Below the pieces are notes generated by a model that was not told where the DNA came from, made no database searches, and was given only the letters and a program-made list of their open reading frames with translations. From the NCBI GenBank assembly GCA_022446795.1, contig JAKVBX010000016.1, positions 61,339-125,338 on the forward strand: a DNA stretch of 64,000 bases, written 5' to 3'. This document shows, one piece after another, positions 24,685-32,623 of this stretch. Positions within the stretch are counted from its first letter, which is position 1, and each line of letters starts with the position of its first letter. Both the position numbers and the translations under genes were made by a program. The DNA is from Phycisphaerales bacterium (GTDB taxonomy: Bacteria; Planctomycetota; Phycisphaerae; Phycisphaerales; SM1A02).

Positions 24685-26841
24685 ATGAGCGCATGGATGC
24701 GCATTGGGATCGGCACTCCTCAAATAGCGCTGGTGTCGGCAGTACTCTCTCCGCACTTGCCGACACCGGCGCTTACTTGTGCAGCCAGTGAGGCTCCACC
24801 GAGTGCTGCAGTTCATCAAGTGTACGCCGGCTCGAACACGATCCAAGCGGCAATTGACAAGTCCTGTGATGGAGATGTCATTCTCGTGGGACCGGGGATC
24901 TATCGGGAGCGGATTGACTTTCGCGGCAAGGCCATTACGGTTCGAAGTCAAGCTGGTGCCAACCAGACACTCATCGATGGAACACCGCTGGACATCGATG
25001 GACCACGTGGGAGTACCGTGGTCATGCGGTCGGGCGAGGGGCCCGCGACCTGCCTCGAGGGCTTCGGAATTGCCGGGGGTGATGGAACCGGTGACCAGCG
25101 GGCCGTGACCAGCGGCGGGGGACTCTACCTGCAGGGGGCGAGCCCGACGATCCGGGCCTGCCTGGTACTGAACAACGAGGCGGACGTTGGTGGCGCGGTG
25201 TATACCAGTGGTGGGACGCCGGTCTTCGTGGAGTGCTGGTTCTATCTCAACGAGTCACGCCGGGGTGGGGCGACGATCGCCTGTGATCGCAGCCGTCCAC
25301 GGATGATCGCCTGTGGTTTCCACGAGGATGGCATCCAGTGGGAGGATGCGGGCCCGGTCAGTATCCGCAGTGATTGTGGCGAGGGTGGGGCATGCTGCAT
25401 TCGTGACACCTGCATCATCGCCACGGAAACCGCCTGCCAGGAGGCAGGAGGCTGGTGGCAGGGCCCGGATGTGCCATGCGTTGATTCCACCTGCCCGCCG
25501 GCCTGCGAAGCCGACGTCAATGGTGATCGACGGGTCAACATGACCGACGTGCTGCTGGTCCTGGACGCCTGGGGAATGTGCGCGACGCGATCAGCTGGGA
25601 AGCAGCAGCACCAGTGCAACGGGCAGTGTGATGACCAGCCAGATGTTGGTGCAGAACACGAAGATGGTCAGGGGCGGCATGTCGACGCCGGCCTCGCTGG
25701 CCATCAGGATGTTGATGGTCGAAGAGGGGAGGATCGAGAACAGGATGACGATGATGAAGGCGTCGCCCTGGAGATCCATGAGCACCGCCACGGTCAGTCC
25801 GATCCCGAGGCAGACCACGAGATGGATGGTGGACATGATGAAAGCCAGGGCCATCTTCTCGACCTTGATCGCGGCCAGCGAGAAGCCCAGGGACAGCAGC
25901 AGAAGTGGAATGGCCATGTTTCCGATCAACATGAGCAGTCGGTCGACGTAGGACGGCGGCTGAATCTGAACGAACATCAGGACGAGGCCGATGGTGATGC
26001 CGTAGATCGTGACCTGCTGGAAGAACCGCTTGAAGTTGATTCGCTCCTCGGGAATCCACCAGCCCAGCGTGAACTGCACGACCAGGATCACGGAGGCATA
26101 GGCCAGCGCCAGTGCGAAGCCGGCATCTCCGAAGCCCAGGAGCCCCAGGGCCAGTCCCACGGACATGTTCTGAAGACTGGCGGCGGCCAGGTAGATCCGT
26201 CGCTTGATGCGAAACAGCCGAAGCAGGATGTAGAAGAGAACGAACAGCGTCGTCACGATGATCGCCGCGGAAATCATGACCTTGAACAGGCCTGGTGGGA
26301 TCGAGGTCTGCTTGGCGAAGTGCGAGGCGATCAGGCAGGGAACGGCGATCTGCAGGATCAGGGGGACCATTGGCCGAGCCGGCCAGGGGAATCCGCGACG
26401 GCCGAGTATGTATCCGAGGATGACGGTGACATAGATCGGGACGAGGATGTCGAGGATGTGAGTAAGCACATTGCCCCTTGGGCGATCACAAGCGGTTCAG
26501 ATCTCGACCTCGATGCAGTCATCGGTGACGCGGACGGCATAGGTGACCAGGTCTTCCTCCGCGGGGGGACTGGTGCAGAGCCCGGTCTTGATGTTGAAGG
26601 TGGCGAAGTGCAGAGGACAGACCACCTCTTCTCCCTCGATGTCTCCATCGGCGAGATCCGCTTCCACGTGCGTGCAGGATGGAGAGGTCGCGAAGATCTC
26701 GCCCTCGAGGTTGTACAGGGCGACACGTGTGCCGGCGACCTCTACACAGATGATGGAACCGGGCACCAGTTCAGTCATCGAGGCGGCCTTGTGATACTCG
26801 GGCATCGGTCTCTCCGTTTCAGTCACGCTTGCGGCGGTTGA
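24685..26841 (+). CDS. Secreted beta-helix/dockerin protein whose frame lacks its expected stop codon
   Basis: Only residues 1-300 (to about 25584) look like real protein. A signal-like N-terminus leads into a parallel beta-helix domain (about 45-230, QAAIDKSCDGDVILVGPGIYRE), a Cys module (GGACCIRDTC, 232-270) and one dockerin loop, VNGDRRVNMTDVLLVLDAWGMC. Related proteins here stop within four residues of that WG-x-C. In this frame no stop occurs; it runs another 419 codons through DNA antisense to the AEC, Rieske and sufT genes, giving low-complexity Asp/Glu/His/Gln sequence. Either the stop was lost by mutation or a base error is present. The leader holds a hairpin over the ribosome binding site. 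Confidence 0.6.
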   Translation: MSAWMRIGIGTPQIALVSAVLSPHLPTPALTCAASEAPPSAAVHQVYAGSNTIQAAIDKSCDGDVILVGPGIYRERIDFRGKAITVRSQAGANQTLIDGTPLDIDGPRGSTVVMRSGEGPATCLEGFGIAGGDGTGDQRAVTSGGGLYLQGASPTIRACLVLNNEADVGGAVYTSGGTPVFVECWFYLNESRRGGATIACDRSRPRMIACGFHEDGIQWEDAGPVSIRSDCGEGGACCIRDTCIIATETACQEAGGWWQGPDVPCVDSTCPPACEADVNGDRRVNMTDVLLVLDAWGMCATRSAGKQQHQCNGQCDDQPDVGAEHEDGQGRHVDAGLAGHQDVDGRRGEDREQDDDDEGVALEIHEHRHGQSDPEADHEMDGGHDESQGHLLDLDRGQREAQGQQQKWNGHVSDQHEQSVDVGRRLNLNEHQDEADGDAVDRDLLEEPLEVDSLLGNPPAQRELHDQDHGGIGQRQCEAGISEAQEPQGQSHGHVLKTGGGQVDPSLDAKQPKQDVEENEQRRHDDRRGNHDLEQAWWDRGLLGEVRGDQAGNGDLQDQGDHWPSRPGESATAEYVSEDDGDIDRDEDVEDVSKHIAPWAITSGSDLDLDAVIGDADGIGDQVFLRGGTGAEPGLDVEGGEVQRTDHLFSLDVSIGEIRFHVRAGWRGREDLALEVVQGDTCAGDLYTDDGTGHQFSHRGGLVILGHRSLRFSHACGG
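25591..26469 (-). CDS. AEC family transporter (auxin efflux carrier-like)
   Basis: A 292-residue membrane protein with about ten helices in two halves, the arrangement of the AEC/bile-acid transporter fold. ILDILVPIYVTVILGYILGRRG at the N-terminus and the middle LFYILLRLFRIKRR loop are typical. AEC carriers export or import small organic anions; the substrate is unknown. It starts with GTG 27 bases after the Rieske gene on the same strand and is probably the last gene of the suf transcript. Confidence 0.88.
   Translation of the reverse strand: MLTHILDILVPIYVTVILGYILGRRGFPWPARPMVPLILQIAVPCLIASHFAKQTSIPPGLFKVMISAAIIVTTLFVLFYILLRLFRIKRRIYLAAASLQNMSVGLALGLLGFGDAGFALALAYASVILVVQFTLGWWIPEERINFKRFFQQVTIYGITIGLVLMFVQIQPPSYVDRLLMLIGNMAIPLLLLSLGFSLAAIKVEKMALAFIMSTIHLVVCLGIGLTVAVLMDLQGDAFIIVILFSILPSSTINILMASEAGVDMPPLTIFVFCTNIWLVITLPVALVLLLPS
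26497..26805 (-). CDS. Rieske-type [2Fe-2S] ferredoxin
   Basis: A 102-residue protein with the Rieske cluster motif CTH (about residue 44) and CPLH 16 residues later, separated by VEADLADGDIEGEEVV. It resembles the small ferredoxin subunits of ring-hydroxylating oxygenases (NirD/BphF-like). It lies directly after sufT and before the AEC gene; in several bacterial suf operons such a Rieske gene is the distal member. The ATG at 26805 is chosen for its GGAGAG at correct spacing; an in-frame GTG at 26826 would overlap sufT. Confidence 0.9.
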   Translation of the reverse strand: MPEYHKAASMTELVPGSIICVEVAGTRVALYNLEGEIFATSPSCTHVEADLADGDIEGEEVVCPLHFATFNIKTGLCTSPPAEEDLVTYAVRVTDDCIEVEI

Positions 26842-27199
26842 CCGTGAGTGACGTGGGGTTGTCTTTCCTGAACTTGGCGGGATCGAACTTCCCGGTGAAG
26901 TCCAGGTCGAGCCGGGCCGCCTCCGACATCATCTCCGGTGTCCATTCGGGCTCCCAGACCAGTTCCACGCTGGCCTCGGTGATGCCGTCTACGGCTGCAA
27001 CAGCAGCCTGGACCTGGCCGGGAATGATCTCGGCCATGGGACAGTTGGGAGTCGTGAGTGTCATCCGGACGGCTGCGGCGCCGTTCTCATCGATGTTGAC
27101 GTCATAGATCAGCCCGAGGTCATAGATGTTGACCGGAATTTCCGGGTCATGGATCTTGCGAAGTGCCTTGATGACTCTGTCAGTATGTTCGTTGCTCAT
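26819..27199 (-). CDS. sufT: SufT-like iron-sulfur assembly protein (DUF59/MIP18 family)
   Basis: A 126-residue protein. The DUF59 motif DPEIPVNIYDLGLIYDV is followed by TLTTPNCPMAEIIPGQV with the conserved Cys. The C-terminal extension (about 30 residues) is common in suf-operon versions. SufT helps Fe-S maturation in several bacteria; its exact step is unsettled. Start overlaps the sufS stop (ATGA), so the two are translationally coupled. Confidence 0.92.
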   Translation of the reverse strand: MSNEHTDRVIKALRKIHDPEIPVNIYDLGLIYDVNIDENGAAAVRMTLTTPNCPMAEIIPGQVQAAVAAVDGITEASVELVWEPEWTPEMMSEAARLDLDFTGKFDPAKFRKDNPTSLTVNRRKRD

Positions 27200-28452
27200 C
27201 CGAAGACCTCGATCACGCGACGCAGTGCCGTATCGAGGGCATCCACGTCGGACTCGTCATTAAAAATACCGATGGACGCCCGGACGGTGGCGGGAACGTC
27301 GAAGTGCTGCATGGTCGGTTGGGCACAGTGGTGCCCGGTGCGGACGGCGACGCCATGCTGGTCGAGCATCATCCCGACATCGTGGGGATGCATGCCGTCA
27401 ACCATGAATGACACGGCGGCGGCCCGTGGCGTTGGATGGCCAACCAGTAACACTCGTGGGATGGCGTCCAGTCGTTCCGCCAGGGTGGCCACCAGCGAGG
27501 TCTCGCGAGCATCGATGGCGGGCATGCCGATCTCGCTCAGCCAGTCAACGGCGGTGCCGAGGCCGATGGCGCCCGCAATGTGTGGCGTGCCGGCTTCGAA
27601 CCGCCAGGGCAACCGGTTGAAGGTCGTCTTCTCGAAGGTGACCGACTCGATCATGTCACCCCCGCCCTGCCAGGGCGGCATCGATTCCAGGATCGACTCG
27701 CGGCCCCAGAGGCAGCCGATGCCGGTGGGCCCGTACATCTTGTGGCCGGAGAAGACGATGAAGTCGGCGCCGAGGGCCTGGACGTCCACCGGGCGGTGTG
27801 GAAGGGCCTGTGTGGCATCGACCATCGTCATCGCACCGGCCTCGCGGGCGATCGAGATGATCGACTCGATCGGGTTGACCGTGCCCAGGGCATTGGAGAT
27901 CCAGGTGGCGGATACCAGCTTGGTGCGATCAGTAACCAGTGATCGGCAGGCATCCATGTCGAGCATGCCTCGGTCGTCCATCGGGATGACCTTCAGCGTC
28001 ACACCGAGCCGTTCTCGCAGCAACTGCCATGGCACGATGTTGGCGTGGTGTTCCATCTCCGTGACCAGGATCTCATCGCCGGCCTGGAGCGTTGTCGCCG
28101 CCCAGGACTGGGCAACGAGGTTGACGGCTTCGGTAGCCGAACGCGTGAAGATGATCTCGTTCGAGGACGTTGCGTTGATGAACGTGCCGATGCGACGGCG
28201 GGCGGATTCGTAGGCCTCGGTGGCTTCCACGCTCAGTTCATGTGCTGCTCGATGGACGTTCGCCGTCCCCGAGGCATAGTGCGCGTCAATGGTATCGATG
28301 ACGGCCTGTGGCTTGGGCGTGGTCGCAGCGCTGTCGAGGTAGATCAATGGCTTGTCGCCATGAACCTTCCGCTCCAGGATCGGGAACTGGCTTCGAATCG
28401 CGGCGATGTCCAGGGTGTCGGCGGCAGCCATGCCTGACAGCCTACCGGTCAT
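27196..28452 (-). CDS. sufS: Cysteine desulfurase SufS
   Basis: A 418-residue class V aminotransferase-fold PLP enzyme. The Schiff-base Lys is in FSGHKMYGPTG and the persulfide-forming Cys in RTGHHCAQP. YLDSAATTPKP and NVHRAAHELS at the N-terminus are also typical. It takes sulfur from L-cysteine for cluster assembly on the SufBCD scaffold. The ATGA overlap with sufD sets the start at 28452; a second ATG eight codons in is possible. No sufE or sufU is visible in the window. Confidence 0.96.
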   Translation of the reverse strand: MTGRLSGMAAADTLDIAAIRSQFPILERKVHGDKPLIYLDSAATTPKPQAVIDTIDAHYASGTANVHRAAHELSVEATEAYESARRRIGTFINATSSNEIIFTRSATEAVNLVAQSWAATTLQAGDEILVTEMEHHANIVPWQLLRERLGVTLKVIPMDDRGMLDMDACRSLVTDRTKLVSATWISNALGTVNPIESIISIAREAGAMTMVDATQALPHRPVDVQALGADFIVFSGHKMYGPTGIGCLWGRESILESMPPWQGGGDMIESVTFEKTTFNRLPWRFEAGTPHIAGAIGLGTAVDWLSEIGMPAIDARETSLVATLAERLDAIPRVLLVGHPTPRAAAVSFMVDGMHPHDVGMMLDQHGVAVRTGHHCAQPTMQHFDVPATVRASIGIFNDESDVDALDTALRRVIEVFG

Positions 28453-29765
28453 TCGACCATCGCGAGATGTTCGGCGGCCGGCAATCGGTCCCGCAGCAGC
28501 ATCTGCGCCTGTCCCCGGAGGGAATCGGGGGCGACATCGTCGAGGATCTCGCCGGCGAAGGCCTGGACCAGCATGCTGCGTGCGGCCGCCGTGGGAACGC
28601 CCCGAGCCTGCAGGTAGAACAGGGACTCCTGGTCGAGTTCACCCGTGGTGGCGCCATGCGTGCACTTGACGTCGTCGGCGTAGATCTCCAACTGCGGGCG
28701 GGCGGATGCCCGGGCGGTCGGGGACAGCACCAGGTTGCGGTTGGTCTGGACCGCATCGGTCTTCTGGGCGCCCTCGGCGACATAGATGCGGCCGGTGAAG
28801 GCAGCCGTTGAGTTGTCCTCGAGCACGTGCTTGAAGGACTCGCGGCTTCGGCAGTTCGGAACCATGTGATTCACGCGAAGCAGGTTCTCGATGTGTCGGG
28901 CACCATGTCCGAGGGCCAGGCCGTGCAGGATCGCGTTGCCATGTTCACCGGCAAGCGTCGCCCTCATGCGGGTCCGGATCATCGGGCCATCAAAGGCCAG
29001 CAGGCACGAGGAGACCTCGCTGTGAGCGCCCTGGTGAAGGGCGATGTCGCCCAGGTGCCAGGTGTTGCTGCCTTCGCGAACCATGCGATAGTGATCGAGG
29101 TTGACCTTGTCGCCCGCGATCAACTCGGTCACTGGAGTCGTGAGGACCGTGTTCCCGCCAAGGCCGACGTGGGACTCGATGACCGTGCCGGTCGTCTCGT
29201 CACCGGCCACCACCAGGACACGGGGGTGCACGGAAATGGGTGCCTCACCACCTCGGGTGAGGAACATGACATGCAGGGGGGTATCCATCCGGGTGCCGGG
29301 GTCCAACTCGACCATGACACCATCGGTCAACATGGCGGTCGAAAGAGCGCAGGCCGGGTCGTCCGACCAGTCGGCATGGGCGGCGAGATGATCGGTCAGC
29401 CGTTCCGGCGCATCAGCCATGACAGTGGCCAGTCGATCAATATGCACGCCAGGTCGGCTCGTTGCGGTCGACAGGTCCGGTTGGAAGATGCCGTCGACGA
29501 AGACGATTCGAGGCATGTCTGCATCGAGTACGTACGGCGCAACCGCATCGGCATCGATGGTCGCGGACGAGTCTGCGCCGGAAAACTCGGTTGCCGCGAT
29601 CTCGCGGGTGTTGGTGTACCGCCAGGCCTCGTCTCTCATCGAGGGCCACTGGATGTCCTGGTACCTCGCCAGGGCTTCTTCACGGCGTGCGGAAAGCGCG
29701 TCCGAGGGAAGGTCCTTCAGGCGTTGGGCGACGGTGCTGGCGGGATCGGTGGTCATGGTGGGCAT
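28449..29765 (-). CDS. sufD: Fe-S cluster assembly protein SufD
   Basis: A 438-residue scaffold subunit with the beta-helix core of SufB/SufD. Family motifs: DEAWRYTNT near residue 55, VEGAQKTDAVQTNRNLVLS, and CTHGATTGELDQESLFYLQARG, the conserved SufBD C-terminal block. It partners SufB and SufC in the SufBC2D complex. The frame opens further upstream, but the ATG at 29765 has AGGAAG at good spacing and avoids running into sufC. Confidence 0.95.
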   Translation of the reverse strand: MPTMTTDPASTVAQRLKDLPSDALSARREEALARYQDIQWPSMRDEAWRYTNTREIAATEFSGADSSATIDADAVAPYVLDADMPRIVFVDGIFQPDLSTATSRPGVHIDRLATVMADAPERLTDHLAAHADWSDDPACALSTAMLTDGVMVELDPGTRMDTPLHVMFLTRGGEAPISVHPRVLVVAGDETTGTVIESHVGLGGNTVLTTPVTELIAGDKVNLDHYRMVREGSNTWHLGDIALHQGAHSEVSSCLLAFDGPMIRTRMRATLAGEHGNAILHGLALGHGARHIENLLRVNHMVPNCRSRESFKHVLEDNSTAAFTGRIYVAEGAQKTDAVQTNRNLVLSPTARASARPQLEIYADDVKCTHGATTGELDQESLFYLQARGVPTAAARSMLVQAFAGEILDDVAPDSLRGQAQMLLRDRLPAAEHLAMVE

Positions 29766-29778
29766 GGTGGCTTCCTGC

Positions 29779-30537
29779 TCAGGCATCCACGGGGTGTCCG
29801 TCTTCAACCAGGGCGTAGCCTTGCTCCTCGAGTTCAAGGGCCAGTTCCTTGCCGCCGCTGCGGACGATCCGTCCGTCTACGAGCACGTGGACGATGTCGG
29901 GAACGATGTAGGTCAGCAGTCGCTGGTAGTGCGTGATGACCAGGAAGGAACGGTCAGCGCCCCGCATCTTGTTGACGCCGTCGGCGACGGTGCGAAGGGC
30001 ATCGATGTCGAGTCCGGAGTCGGTCTCGTCAAGGACGCAGATGCTCGGCTCCAGCATGGCCATCTGGAAGATCTCAGCCCGCTTCTTCTCGCCGCCGGAG
30101 AAGCCGCCGTTGACGGGGCGGTCCAGGAGATCGGTGTCGAGCTCGACCATCGCGGCTCGCTCCTTGACCAGGCTCAGGAACTCGTAGGCGTCCAGTTCCT
30201 CCTGCTCGCGGTACTTGCGGACGGAGTTCATGGCCGTCCTCAGGAAGTACTTCATGGTGACGCCGGGAATTTCCACCGGGTACTGGAAGGCCATGAACAT
30301 GCCGGCTGCGGCCCGCTCATGCGGGTCCAGTTCGAGCAGGTCCTGGCCGTCGAGCACGATGGAGCCGTCCGTGACCTCGTAGGCTTCATCGCCGGCGAGC
30401 ACCTTGGCGAGCGTGCTCTTGCCGGAGCCATTGGGTCCCATCAGGGAGTGAACTTCGCCATCCTTGATGGTCAGGTCAATGCCCCGAAGGATGGGGGTGT
30501 CGTCGATGGAAGCGTGGAGATTGGTGATCTGGAGCAT
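29779..30537 (-). CDS. sufC: Fe-S cluster assembly ATPase SufC
   Basis: A 252-residue ABC ATPase. Walker A is GPNGSGKST, the signature is FSGGEKKRAEI, Walker B with catalytic Glu ends ICVLDETDSG, and the H-loop His is in VITHYQRLL. It powers cluster assembly on the SufBD scaffold and is soluble, without a permease partner. It lies 13 bases upstream of sufD and 29 bases after sufB. Confidence 0.97.
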   Translation of the reverse strand: MLQITNLHASIDDTPILRGIDLTIKDGEVHSLMGPNGSGKSTLAKVLAGDEAYEVTDGSIVLDGQDLLELDPHERAAAGMFMAFQYPVEIPGVTMKYFLRTAMNSVRKYREQEELDAYEFLSLVKERAAMVELDTDLLDRPVNGGFSGGEKKRAEIFQMAMLEPSICVLDETDSGLDIDALRTVADGVNKMRGADRSFLVITHYQRLLTYIVPDIVHVLVDGRIVRSGGKELALELEEQGYALVEDGHPVDA

Positions 30538-30566
30538 GGGAACGAGTCTTTCGTGAGGGAGGTGGT

Positions 30567-32030
30567 TCAGCCGACGCTGTCTTCCAGGCTGACCTCCAGC
30601 AGTTTCCGGGCCTCGACGGCAAACTCCATGGGGAGTTCCGCCAGGACCTCGCGGCAGAAGCCGTTGACGATCATCGAGACGGCATCTTCCGGTGAGATGC
30701 CACGCTGGTTGCAGTAGAAGATCTGGTCTTCGCCGATCTTCGATGTTGACGCTTCATGTTCGACCTGGCCCGAGTCATTGGCGACCTCGATGACCGGGAA
30801 CGTGTGGGCGCCGCATTCTTCACCCATCAGCATCGAATCACACTGGGTGTAGTTGCGGGCATTGGTGGCGCCGCGACGGATGTTGACCAGGCCGCGATAC
30901 GTGTTGTGGCCGTGTCCGGCGGAGATGCCCTTCGAGACGATGTTGCTCCGGGTGTTCTTGCCCAGGTGGATCATCTTCGTCCCGGTGTCGGCCTGCTGCC
31001 GGTTGTTGGTCAGGGCGACCGAGTAGAACTCGCCGATGGAATCGTCGCCCTTGAGGACGCAGCTGGGATACTTCCAGGTGATGGCGGATCCGGTCTCGAC
31101 CTGTGTCCAGGAGATGTGGCTTCGGTTGCCCTGGCAGAGACCCCGCTTGGTCACGAAGTTGTAGATGCCGCCGACGCCGTTTTCGTCGCCGGGGTACCAG
31201 TTCTGGATGGTGGAGTACTTGATCTCTGCGTTTTCCATCGCGACCAGTTCAACGACGGCCGCGTGCAGCTGGTTCTCGTCCCGCATCGGAGCGGTGCAGC
31301 CTTCCAGGTAGGACACGTAGGCGTCATCATCGGCCACGATCAGGGTCCGCTCGAACTGTCCCGTGTTCAGGGCGTTGATGCGGAAGTACGTGCTGAGCTC
31401 CATCGGGCAACGCACGCCCTTGGGGATGTAGACGAAGGACCCGTCCGTGAAGACGGCGGAGTTCAGTGCCGCGAAGTAGTTGTCATTCGCGGGGACGACT
31501 GAACCGAGGTACTGGCGGACCAACTCGGGATGGTCCTGCACGGCCTCCGAGAACGAGCAGAAGATCACGCCATGTTCCTTCAGCTTGTCGCGGAAGGTGG
31601 TCGCCACGGAGACGCTGTCGAAGACGGCATCTACCGCAACACCGGCGAGGGCCGCCCGTTCCTCAAGTGGAATGCCGAGCTTCTCGTAGGTTTCCAACAG
31701 CTTCGGATCGACCTCGTCGAGGCTCTTGGGGCGATCTTCATCTGATCGCGGGGCGGAGTAATAACTGATGGCCTGGTAGTCGATGGGGCCCCAGGGGCGA
31801 TCCGGGAAGTGGGGCCAGTCGGGGGCCTCCATGGTCAGCCAGTGGCGGTAGGCTTCCAGCCGCCATTCCAGCAGCCACTCGGGCTCCTCCTTCTTGGCCG
31901 AGATAAACCGAATCACGTCCTCGTCCAGGCCGGGCGGAACCGTATCGGCATCGATATCGGTCACGAACCCCCAGCGGTAGTCGGTCCGCTCCGCCCATTG
32001 GTCGAGCATGGCATTGGGGTCTGGGGTCAT
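30567..32030 (-). CDS. sufB: Fe-S cluster assembly protein SufB
   Basis: A 487-residue scaffold subunit and first gene of the operon. Typical blocks are [17 protein letters not shown], the long beta-helix core with [30 protein letters not shown] with the Cys used for sulfur transfer, and the C-terminal [19 protein letters not shown]. The ATG at 32030 starts MTPDPNAML; a later ATG at 32009 is possible and neither has a strong ribosome binding site. TACAAT at 32091-32096 is the best -10 upstream. Confidence 0.95.
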   Translation of the reverse strand: MTPDPNAMLDQWAERTDYRWGFVTDIDADTVPPGLDEDVIRFISAKKEEPEWLLEWRLEAYRHWLTMEAPDWPHFPDRPWGPIDYQAISYYSAPRSDEDRPKSLDEVDPKLLETYEKLGIPLEERAALAGVAVDAVFDSVSVATTFRDKLKEHGVIFCSFSEAVQDHPELVRQYLGSVVPANDNYFAALNSAVFTDGSFVYIPKGVRCPMELSTYFRINALNTGQFERTLIVADDDAYVSYLEGCTAPMRDENQLHAAVVELVAMENAEIKYSTIQNWYPGDENGVGGIYNFVTKRGLCQGNRSHISWTQVETGSAITWKYPSCVLKGDDSIGEFYSVALTNNRQQADTGTKMIHLGKNTRSNIVSKGISAGHGHNTYRGLVNIRRGATNARNYTQCDSMLMGEECGAHTFPVIEVANDSGQVEHEASTSKIGEDQIFYCNQRGISPEDAVSMIVNGFCREVLAELPMEFAVEARKLLEVSLEDSVG

Positions 32031-32090
32031 CGGGGTCAGTGCTCCGCAAGGGCCCCTGGGGGGCCGGTGATCCATGGTGGCCAGATCCGT

Positions 32091-32096
32091 ATTGTA
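32091..32096 (-). promoter_or_regulatory. Candidate -10 element (TACAAT) for the suf operon
   Basis: Five of six bases match the sigma-70 -10 consensus; the -35 is weak. It would give a leader of about 54 bases before sufB. No IscR- or SufR-like palindrome is recognised nearby. Confidence 0.35.
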
Positions 32097-32153
32097 AGTG
32101 CCAAGTTAGAATCATTCCATGTGCCTGGCCGTGAGTAGGGCCGTTTTCGGGGC

Positions 32154-32159
32154 TATAAT
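32154..32159 (+). promoter_or_regulatory. Consensus -10 element (TATAAT) for the A-type carrier gene
   Basis: A perfect TATAAT, with a poor -35, stands 49 bases before the ATG at 32209. Together with the suf -10 on the other strand it makes this 178-base gap a divergent promoter region for Fe-S assembly. Confidence 0.5.
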
Positions 32160-32208
32160 GGAAGATCGCTCGGCACCCCGGCTGAGCCAACGAAGAGGAA
32201 TTCGAGCC

Positions 32209-32586
32209 ATGCCCGTCACCGTCACCAAGACCGCTGCGAAGGAGATCGCCTCGATCATCAAGCAGCAGGACCTGTCCGCCGAGTCCATCCGCCTTCGCGT
32301 GGGCGTCAAGGGCGGTGGCTGCTCCGGGTTCAACTACCTCCTCGACCTGACCGAGAACACCAAGGATTCCGACGAGGTCTGGGAGTACCAGTTCGAGGAC
32401 GCGGACGCTGATGAAGGGGCTTCCAGCGGCGATTTCTCGATCCGGGTGGTCTGCGATCCCAAGTCCTATCTCTACCTCAATGGGACGGAAATCGACTTCA
32501 AGGACGAGATCATGGGCCGCGGATTCGTCTTCAACAACCCCAACGCCACCAACACCTGTGGCTGCGGCAGCAGCTTCTCGGCATGA
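32209..32586 (+). CDS. A-type iron-sulfur carrier (IscA/SufA/ErpA family)
   Basis: A 125-residue A-type carrier. The three conserved cysteines are present: KGGGCSGFNY (one) and NTCGCGSSF (two). It receives clusters from the SufBCD scaffold and delivers them to apo-proteins. The frame is open to 32119 upstream, but family similarity starts at MPVTVTKTAAKEI and an AGAGGA site lies upstream. An acidic insert of about ten residues (DADADEGASSGD) is unusual. It is divergent from the suf operon, which supports shared control. Confidence 0.93.
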   Translation: MPVTVTKTAAKEIASIIKQQDLSAESIRLRVGVKGGGCSGFNYLLDLTENTKDSDEVWEYQFEDADADEGASSGDFSIRVVCDPKSYLYLNGTEIDFKDEIMGRGFVFNNPNATNTCGCGSSFSA

Positions 32587-32609
32587 GGCAGTCCGGCCCC
32601 GGTTTGGGC

Positions 32610-32615
32610 TAGACT
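32610..32615 (+). promoter_or_regulatory. Candidate -10 element (TAGACT) for the cytochrome c gene
   Basis: It ends eight bases before the ATG at 32624 and is identical to the hexamer before the gene at 18958. Confidence 0.3.
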
Positions 32616-32623
32616 GGTGATCC

